From an uncultured beta proteobacterium (lineage in GTDB: Bacteria; Pseudomonadota; Gammaproteobacteria; Burkholderiales; Burkholderiaceae), in assembly GCA_903845455.1 (NCBI GenBank), contig CAIMXN010000221.1:1-11919 (forward strand): a stretch of DNA of 11,919 nt, in the 5' to 3' direction. How positions within the stretch are numbered: position 1 is the stretch's first letter; each line of letters begins with the position of its first letter. The notes below the pieces were generated by a model. The model was not told where the DNA came from. It made no database searches and saw nothing but the letters and a program-made list of their open reading frames with translations. Made by a program: the position numbers and the translations under genes. Positions 7,318 to 11,919 of this stretch are shown here, piece after piece.

Positions 7318-7572
7318 ATGTTGGGAAAACACAAGCCTCAAGATTTATTAAATCAATCTGATGCCAGCACACTTAGGCCAGCAGAAGATGCTGAATGGTT
7401 GGCGCTTTCTGATCAAGGGCGACAACTTTGGGCGCAAATTGATCAAACGATGCTGCGCATTAAGTCTGGCGAAGAAAAAATCTTCCTATCTGCGGTGCTG
7501 CGAGAACAGCTAGGCATAGATGATCAAAAGGATGCTGCTAGCTTGGGTGGTTTGATTCCCCCACCTAAATAA
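7318..7572 (+). CDS. Small hypothetical protein (84 aa) downstream of the HigBA-like pair
   Basis: I do not recognise this family. The ATG has a good Shine-Dalgarno, GAGG at 7307-7310, seven bases upstream. The gene starts 27 bp after the antitoxin stop in the same direction, so it may be the third gene of that operon. The protein is hydrophilic, with a helical middle (WLALSDQGRQLWAQIDQ, then REQLGI) and a Pro-rich end (IPPPK). It has no signal peptide or membrane segment. It could be a nonessential passenger or an accessory regulator. Codon use and SD support a real gene; no function is claimed. Confidence 0.65.
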   Translation: MLGKHKPQDLLNQSDASTLRPAEDAEWLALSDQGRQLWAQIDQTMLRIKSGEEKIFLSAVLREQLGIDDQKDAASLGGLIPPPK

Positions 7573-7650
7573 TCCATTTATGCTCGCTATGGGCTAGAAG
7601 CGGATGCTGGATTGAAGCAAATTATACATTTTTTCAAACATGATGTGAAA

Positions 7651-7673
7651 TGCTATATACTACTGCTATATAC
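7651..7673. promoter_or_regulatory. Direct repeats in the vapBC promoter
   Basis: TGCTATATAC occurs twice, at 7651-7660 and 7664-7673, with 13-bp spacing. TATACT (7656-7661) can serve as a -10 box. The repeats lie immediately before the vapB ribosome-binding site (AGGAG, 7676-7680), where VapBC complexes commonly bind to repress their own operon. Confidence 0.5.
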
Positions 7674-7686
7674 ATAGGAGTGTGTG

Positions 7687-7926
7687 ATGACCATAGCGAT
7701 TACAACCGTGTTTACCAACAATCGAAGTCAGGCAGTCAGATTGCCTGCTGAGGCCCGTTTGCCTGATGAAGTGAAAAAGGTAATCGTGCGCATTCGAGGG
7801 CGCGAGCGAATCATTACGCCGATTGAAAATACGTGGGATAACTTTTTCCTAAATGGCCCCGCAGTATCTGATGATTTTATGAATGAGCGCGGAGTACAAA
7901 AGCCAGCTGAGAGGGAAAGCTTGTAA
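7687..7926 (+). CDS. vapB: VapB-type antitoxin
   Basis: This 79-aa protein has an N-terminal AbrB/MazE-like swapped-hairpin DNA-binding segment, with TTVFTNNRSQAVRLP (6-20) as the signature of the VapB family. Its C-terminus (WDNFFLNGPAVSDDF) is of the kind that inserts into the VapC active site. I choose ATG 7687 over the GTG at 7684 because AGGAG ends six bases before it. The stop TAA shares its last base with the vapC ATG (TAATG), a tight translational coupling. VapB neutralises VapC and represses the operon through the repeats at 7651-7673 (inferred). Confidence 0.9.
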   Translation: MTIAITTVFTNNRSQAVRLPAEARLPDEVKKVIVRIRGRERIITPIENTWDNFFLNGPAVSDDFMNERGVQKPAERESL

Positions 7927-8327
7927 TGCTCAAGTATTTGCTCGATACCAACATTGTCATTTATGTACTTAAGCGTAGACCTAGGCAAGTACTGGTAATT
8001 TTTAATACGAATGCCAGTCGCATGGCGATTTCCAGCATCACATTGTCTGAGCTGATTTACGGCGCAGAAAAAAGTCCAAACGTGGATAAGAATTTAGAGG
8101 CGATTGAAGAGTTCATCAGTCATCTTGAAGTGTTGCCTTATGATGCGAAGGCATCGCAACACTATGGCCAAATTAAAGCAGCCCTGGAGAAGAAAGGGGA
8201 AATCATTGGTGAGAATGATATTCATATTGCGGCTCATGCCATTAGCCAAGGCCTAATATTAGTAACCAACAACTTGCGAGAGTTTAAAAGAGTGCCAAAT
8301 TTAGCGCTTGAAAATTGGGTATTGTAA
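7926..8327 (+). CDS. vapC: VapC-type PIN-domain ribonuclease toxin
   Basis: This 133-aa PIN-domain protein has the expected acidic active site. D7 is in LLDTNI, E42 in TLSELIYGAE, and D98 in IGENDIHIAAHA, followed by LVTNNLREF (112-120) with N115/N116 in the fourth position. VapC enzymes are Mg2+-dependent endoribonucleases that cut tRNA or rRNA when the antitoxin is lost. Length is normal and all catalytic residues are present, so the toxin appears functional. It is cotranscribed with vapB, with a one-base stop/start overlap. The specific RNA target cannot be told from sequence. Confidence 0.93.
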   Translation: MLKYLLDTNIVIYVLKRRPRQVLVIFNTNASRMAISSITLSELIYGAEKSPNVDKNLEAIEEFISHLEVLPYDAKASQHYGQIKAALEKKGEIIGENDIHIAAHAISQGLILVTNNLREFKRVPNLALENWVL

Positions 8328-8339
8328 TTAGGGGTAAAT

Positions 8340-8573
8340 ATGAAAATTGAAGAAGCTCAGAATTTGTGTTTTGAACTCTTAGATGAATGGATGGCTTAAC
8401 ACGATGCAGCACGTGAGCTTAGATTAAAAGTGACCGAAGCATTCGCTAATGTTGCAAATGGGGGTGCCATCAACCCAAATCTCGGGGTATTAGCTCTGCT
8501 TGATTCAATGGAGAGGTCTGAAAAAAGACCTCAAGAAAAGATGGATGAGCTTATGAGCTCAATTGACAGGTAA
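8340..8573 (+). pseudogene. Short gene (78 codons) broken by an in-frame TAA at codon 20
   Basis: An ATG at 8340, five bases after AGGGG (8330-8334) and 12 bp after the vapC stop, opens a frame that reads MKIEEAQNLCFELLDEWMA and then TAA (8397-8399). The same frame continues without interruption for 57 sense codons to TAA at 8571-8573, with amphipathic helical character (HDAARELRLKVTEAF, ALLDSMER). One C-to-T change in a CAA codon would explain the stop. The parent would have been a 77-aa hydrophilic protein of unknown family. A late GTG (codon 31) might still start a 47-aa fragment. A sequencing error is the other explanation. Confidence 0.55.
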
Positions 8574-8617
8574 TACGCCCGCTATGGGGTATTAACAGAC
8601 TGTCTAGAAGAGTTAAT

Positions 8618-9700
8618 TTAGAGGGGGGGGTGCAGCCAGACTGGGGTCTTAAAGCAAACAATTCTCCTATACAGCCACAGGTAAGTGAGGGCAAACAGTA
8701 AAGAAAAACTCATCAACAGGTATGTAGAATCGTAGTAGATAATAGCCGGCGTTGCAGCAAGGGCGGAGAGCACCCACAGATAGGGAGATGTACGGGCATT
8801 AGCAGACAACCCATTCACTTTCTTAATGAGTAAGCCAGTATTTAAAATGCGTCGATAGATTAGTGTGTGGAAATGAATACCATCAGGTAGCCCTGGATTC
8901 CCCTGCCGAATTTTTCTACGATAGATGGTAAAGAGTGTTTCCATAATAGGGTAAGCATTGATCAGTAGCGCAAACCAAGGCGAGATATTGGAGTGACGTG
9001 ACACCAATAAGATACTGAGGACTGCAATCCAAAACCCTATCAGGTAAGCACCGCCATCTCCTAAAAAGATAAGGCCACGCGGGTAGTTCCAAATAAAAAA
9101 TCCTAAGATGGAAGATGCCATCACTAAACTCAAATAGATCAGCATAGGGTCAGCATTCAGATAGCTGACATAAGCTAAGCTGAGCAGGGTGATAATTCCT
9201 ACCATGCTGGCTAGGCCATTAAAACCATCGATGATGTTATATGCATTAGCTAGTCCAGTAATTGCAAAAATCGTCAGGACGATTGATACCATCGGAAAGG
9301 AGAGTAAAAAATCAATCCCTGGAATGGCTAGGTGAGTAATGTGAGCGTTAAGATAATAACTTGCTAATCCTGCAGAGATCATGGTAAAAAATAATCGCGT
9401 TTTAACGCGAATGGTTTTTGTAAGATCCTCTGCTAAGCCAATTGTAAAGGTGGGTATGATGCAAATGAGCAGGGTGGTTTCAATAGCAATGTAAGCGCTA
9501 CTCTGAATACGAAATAGGGTGGCTGTTAAAATGCCGATGGCAATGCTGATACCGCCAATACGGGGGACCAAATTATTATGAAACTTTTGCGGTCCTGTTA
9601 AATCAGAATCTGACGAAAAACTACCATGCAAATGCTGTGTTCGAATAATCAGCAGGGTAGCTATAAATGAAGAGAAGAAGGCAGTCAGTAAACCAATCAT
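8618..9700 (-). CDS. Polyprenyl-phosphate glycan-1-phosphate transferase, WecA/WbpL/MraY family
   Basis: This 360-aa integral membrane enzyme with about ten hydrophobic segments moves a sugar-1-phosphate from a UDP-sugar to undecaprenyl phosphate on the inner face of the cytoplasmic membrane, the first step of O-antigen, capsule or related glycan synthesis. Family motifs are KFHNNLVPRIGG (39-50), GLAEDL (88-93; the usual Asp-Asp is Glu-Asp, as I recall from some related transferases), NAYNIIDGFNGLA (152-164), IFLGDGGAYLIGF (211-223) and PDGIHFHTLIYRR (272-284). The last matches the C-terminal His motif of WecA-like members rather than that of MraY. It follows the antiporter gene by 25 bp and could be cotranscribed. 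No clear Shine-Dalgarno precedes the ATG. A run of eight C (coding strand) lies close to the stop. The sugar specificity cannot be judged. Confidence 0.88.
   Translation of the reverse strand: MIGLLTAFFSSFIATLLIIRTQHLHGSFSSDSDLTGPQKFHNNLVPRIGGISIAIGILTATLFRIQSSAYIAIETTLLICIIPTFTIGLAEDLTKTIRVKTRLFFTMISAGLASYYLNAHITHLAIPGIDFLLSFPMVSIVLTIFAITGLANAYNIIDGFNGLASMVGIITLLSLAYVSYLNADPMLIYLSLVMASSILGFFIWNYPRGLIFLGDGGAYLIGFWIAVLSILLVSRHSNISPWFALLINAYPIMETLFTIYRRKIRQGNPGLPDGIHFHTLIYRRILNTGLLIKKVNGLSANARTSPYLWVLSALAATPAIIYYDSTYLLMSFSLLFALTYLWLYRRIVCFKTPVWLHPPL
8623..8630 (+). repeat. Homopolymer run of eight G
   Basis: The plus strand has G8 here, which is C8 in the last codons of the transferase gene (encoding HPPL before the stop). 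Slippage would change only the final few residues and shift the stop. It is the longest G/C homopolymer I noticed in the window. Confidence 0.85.
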
Positions 9701-9725
9701 GAGATGATTATAGATTCTAAATGTA

Positions 9726-10745
9726 TTAAGGTACCAAACTCAAAAACAAATACTCAAAAAAGATAATCAGATGCACTACCCCTTGCAACATGGTCGTTCT
9801 GCCAATTGCTAGGGTCAGGCCACCGATAAAGAAAGATAGGTACATTAAGACCATATTGAGATTACTAATCCCTAGGCTTAGTGGTAGATTAAAGAAAATG
9901 GCAATGGCAGCCACAGTCGGAATAGATAAGCCAATACTGGCCAGTGCCGAACCCAAGGCGAGATTTAAACTGCTTTGCAATCGATTGGCTCTTGCAGCTC
10001 TGACAGCGGCATAGCCTTCAGGCATCAACACCAATAGGGCAACCGCAATACCGACAATCGTCTTGGGTGCTCCCGCTGCTTGAACACCAGCTTCAATAGC
10101 AGGGCTTAGTAGCTCTGCCAGTCCAACGACAGCAATCAGGGATATCAGGAGCAGGAAAGTGCTAACAGTAGTTTTGAGATTGCTAGGCTTATCAGCATGC
10201 TCACTACTATCCGTTTTTTTATGTACTGCTTTGGGTAGGTAGTAGTCGCGATGACTAATCGTCTGAAAGAATAGGAAGGCTGCGTATAGTGCAAATGAAG
10301 CAATACCAGCAAACGCCAACTGGCTTTTAGTAAAGTCTGGTCCTGGTGTGCTCACGGTCACAAGGGGCATCACCAAAATAAAGGTGGCTAAGGCAGTGAG
10401 TACTGACAGTGCTGAATTGGTGCCTTCATTACGAAAAGACATTTCATGATGTTTGAGTCCGCCAATCAGTATGCATAAGCCAATCACACCATTGACCACA
10501 ATCATGACTGTGGCAAAGACGGCATCGCGGGCAATAAATTCTGACCCTTCATGGCCAGAGAGCATCATGGAGATAACAAGGGATACCTCAATAATGGTCA
10601 CACTAATAGACAGAACTAAGGTACCAAAAGGCTCACCTGTTTTATGCGCAATGACCTCTGCATGATGAACGGCGGAGAGCACAGCGCCAATCAAAATAGC
10701 CGCAAGTAGGGCAATAAACCAAGAGTGGGTGAGTAGGTTAGCCAT
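9726..10745 (-). CDS. chaA: ChaA-type calcium (sodium)/proton antiporter, CaCA/CAX family
   Basis: This 339-aa membrane protein with about eleven transmembrane segments exports Ca2+ or Na+/K+ in exchange for protons across the cytoplasmic membrane. The two alpha-repeat motifs of the family are clear. GEPFGTLVLSISVTIIEVS (37-55) carries E53, and GIAVALLVLMPEGYAAVRAA (232-251) carries E243, followed by NLALGSALASIGLSIP (261-276). A hydrophilic loop rich in Lys/Asp/His (170-190) separates the two halves, as in ChaA. I start it at ATG 10745; an in-frame TTG at 10763 would add six residues, and neither has a strong Shine-Dalgarno. It is divergent from the chelatase gene with 120 bp between, and is the first gene of a two-gene minus-strand unit with the transferase. 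The substrate ion is not decided by sequence. Confidence 0.9.
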   Translation of the reverse strand: MANLLTHSWFIALLAAILIGAVLSAVHHAEVIAHKTGEPFGTLVLSISVTIIEVSLVISMMLSGHEGSEFIARDAVFATVMIVVNGVIGLCILIGGLKHHEMSFRNEGTNSALSVLTALATFILVMPLVTVSTPGPDFTKSQLAFAGIASFALYAAFLFFQTISHRDYYLPKAVHKKTDSSEHADKPSNLKTTVSTFLLLISLIAVVGLAELLSPAIEAGVQAAGAPKTIVGIAVALLVLMPEGYAAVRAARANRLQSSLNLALGSALASIGLSIPTVAAIAIFFNLPLSLGISNLNMVLMYLSFFIGGLTLAIGRTTMLQGVVHLIIFFEYLFLSLVP

Positions 10746-10865
10746 AGTGATGAATGAATACAAAATATAAGTTCGGGTGTAGGCGAGGACATTAGTAAGG
10801 GTGAGTGTGAAGCCTACAAATAGTGGGTAATATAGAGTAATTCCATATTAAGGTACTAGTAGAGT

Positions 10866-11234
10866 ATGAAGGCAATCATCTTATTTGGTCATGGGGCACG
10901 TGATGCCCGTTGGCGTGAGCCATTTGATCGCTTGGCTGCCCTATGGAAAGCCCAGTATCCAGACGCTTTGGTTCAATTGGCCTTTCTGGAAATGATGCAG
11001 CCTAGCCTAGAAGATGCGGTTGCTACCTTATCTAGTGCTGGCGCCTCTGAAATCGTCGTCGTACCAGTCTTTTTCGGCCAAGGTGGTCATTTGCGCAATG
11101 ACTTCCCAGTATTGCTAGATGCTTGCCAGGAAAAGTTTCCGCAAGTGGCTTTAAGCGCTACGCTTGCTGTTGGCGAGGATGAGGATGTTTTGCAGGCCAT
11201 TATTGATTTTGGGTATCGAGCTTTCTCCCTATAA
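10866..11234 (+). CDS. cbiX: CbiX/SirB-like chelatase (short form)
   Basis: This 122-aa protein is the single-domain size of CbiX-small/SirB-like class II chelatases, which insert Co2+ or Fe2+ into sirohydrochlorin for cobalamin or siroheme synthesis in the cytoplasm. The metal-binding histidines are visible: H9 in ILFGHGARD and H75 in FFGQGGHLRNDFP (69-81). LAFLEMMQPSLEDAV (38-52) is also typical. Only a weak ribosome-binding site (AGAG) precedes the ATG. The gene stands alone on the plus strand, divergent from chaA and followed by a weak hairpin. Which metal is used, and whether it takes part in siroheme or cobalamin synthesis, cannot be told because no pathway genes are adjacent. Confidence 0.85.
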   Translation: MKAIILFGHGARDARWREPFDRLAALWKAQYPDALVQLAFLEMMQPSLEDAVATLSSAGASEIVVVPVFFGQGGHLRNDFPVLLDACQEKFPQVALSATLAVGEDEDVLQAIIDFGYRAFSL

Positions 11235-11235
11235 G

Positions 11236-11266
11236 AAGCCTTACTTTTGTGGAAAATGAAGGGCTT
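11236..11266 (+). terminator. Weak hairpin after the chelatase gene
   Basis: AAGCC (11236-11240) pairs with GGCTT (11262-11266). Inside, partial pairing between TTACTTTT and AAAATGAA extends the stem around a short loop. The following ATTTAG is a poor U tract, so termination would be weak, or the hairpin may serve mRNA stability. It starts right after the stop codon of the chelatase gene. Confidence 0.35.
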
Positions 11267-11286
11267 ATTTAGGGTGACCGCTTAAA

Positions 11287-11820
11287 ATGAATCATATGCA
11301 ACCAATAAAGAAGATCATTATTATTGCTGGTCCCAATGGCGCAGGAAAAACAACCTTCGCACGAAATTTCTTGCCACAGGAGGCTGATACCTTACATTTT
11401 ATTAATGCAGATTTGATAGCGGCTGGTTTAGCCCCATTCAATCCTGAAAGCGTCTCCATTAAAGCAGCGCGCTTGATGCTTGATGAGTTAGACCAGTCTT
11501 CTGAGGCTGGTGAGAACTTTGCTTTTGAAACTACCTTATCTGGCAAGCATTATTTGCAGCGTATACAGAACTGGAAAGATCAGGGTTATGTCGTAAAGCT
11601 TTGGTTTATTTCTTTAAGCTCTCCTGAGCTTGCTATTTCAAGAGTAGCGGAGAGAGTATCCCAGGGTGGACATCATATTCCCGAGGATGTGATTCGTAGG
11701 CGGTTCTCTGCGGGATTAAACAATCTTCCAAAATATCAAAAAGCAGTAAATTCTTGGGCAGTTTATGATGGAGCGCATAATCCACCAACATTGATGGACT
11801 GGAGTAAACATGAGCATTAA
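11287..11820 (+). CDS. Zeta-toxin-like P-loop kinase
   Basis: This 177-aa protein of the zeta-toxin/AAA_33 group has a Walker A GPNGAGKTT (15-23, K21), then FINADLIAAGLAP (38-50) with D42 in the place of the zeta catalytic aspartate, FAFETTLSG (78-86), and an arginine-rich RVAERVSQGGHHIPEDVIRRRF (119-140) that forms the lid in this family. Classical zeta toxins phosphorylate UDP-N-acetylglucosamine and block cell-wall synthesis. This short stand-alone branch is widespread and its substrate is not established, so toxicity is inferred. AGGGTGA (11271-11277) precedes the ATG at a suitable distance; a second ATG at 11296 is possible. It overlaps the next gene by 11 bases. Confidence 0.85.
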   Translation: MNHMQPIKKIIIIAGPNGAGKTTFARNFLPQEADTLHFINADLIAAGLAPFNPESVSIKAARLMLDELDQSSEAGENFAFETTLSGKHYLQRIQNWKDQGYVVKLWFISLSSPELAISRVAERVSQGGHHIPEDVIRRRFSAGLNNLPKYQKAVNSWAVYDGAHNPPTLMDWSKHEH

Positions 11821-11919
11821 AGATATTCGATTATCAGATGATTCAGACTTAGCTGGATCATATGCAGCAATGCAAAGAGCTGGTCAATCAGCAATTGATT
11901 TAGCCATTCAAACTAATAC
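11810..11919 (+). CDS. Small partner of the zeta-like kinase, cut by the right edge
   Basis: An ATG at 11810, inside the last codons of the kinase gene and overlapping it by 11 bases, opens a frame to the window end (36 complete codons). The visible peptide begins MSIKDIRLSDDSDLAGSYAA and continues MQRAGQSAIDLAIQTN. Small proteins with a similar start (acidic, then a helix with AAMQRA) often sit next to this kind of zeta-like kinase in proteobacteria and are candidate antitoxins. That comparison is from memory, not a search. The overlap implies coupled translation with the toxin first. Confidence 0.6.
   Translation, partial: MSIKDIRLSDDSDLAGSYAAMQRAGQSAIDLAIQTN

Noticed and set aside
7582..8588. 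GCTCGCTATGGG (7582-7593) and GCCCGCTATGGG (8577-8588) flanking vapBC and the broken gene as possible cassette borders
   Set aside because: Only 11 of 12 bases agree with no longer homology, no palindromic attC-like structure and no target duplication; chance is enough.
10746..10763. TTG start adding six residues to the ChaA-like antiporter
   Set aside because: No Shine-Dalgarno and the ATG at 10745 gives a normal N-terminus.
1..11919. CRISPR array, tRNA, rRNA or insertion-sequence transposase
   Set aside because: No regularly spaced long repeats, no cloverleaf or rRNA-like stretches, and no DDE or IS200-type transposase frame were seen on either strand.

Overview
The window most resembles the chromosome of a freshwater betaproteobacterium of the Burkholderiales, possibly Polynucleobacter. 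This is an inference from moderate-to-low GC, codon use, the style of the housekeeping genes (a short CbiX-type chelatase, a ChaA antiporter, a WecA/WbpL-like transferase) and a dense accessory region beside them. I could not run a search to confirm it.

Left block (1-6280), all on the minus strand. Transcription would start near 6217 and run leftward. The first gene encodes a 343-aa protein with an N-terminal winged-helix-like domain, a GHKL ATPase domain and a C-terminal STAS-like domain. The second encodes a 1065-aa protein whose C-terminal ~260 residues look like a degenerate tyrosine-recombinase catalytic domain without a tyrosine nucleophile. The third is a long gene running off the left edge (at least 604 residues), joined to the second by a GTGA stop/start overlap. 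The block looks like a mobile-element or integration module built from very large recombinase-like proteins, and is the best candidate here for a poorly described system. Just upstream of its first gene are three copies of a 12-bp motif at exact 22-bp spacing, which overlap the likely promoter.

Middle (6281-8617). About 300 bp of AT-rich noncoding DNA carries an 18-bp palindrome and a 15-bp inverted repeat. It is followed on the plus strand by a small-gene cluster: a RelE/HigB-like (Gp49-type) toxin with an XRE antitoxin, an unknown 84-aa gene, a VapBC pair, and a short gene broken by an in-frame TAA. This is the usual make-up of an accessory or island boundary.

Right (8618-11919). A convergent minus-strand pair encodes a ChaA-type cation/proton antiporter and, 25 bp downstream, a polyprenyl-phosphate glycan-1-phosphate transferase (WecA/WbpL/MraY family). 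Divergent from them on the plus strand are a CbiX/SirB-like chelatase, a zeta-toxin-like P-loop kinase, and an overlapping small gene cut by the right edge that is probably its partner. These first three look like resident chromosomal genes; the zeta-like pair is a third toxin/antitoxin-like module.
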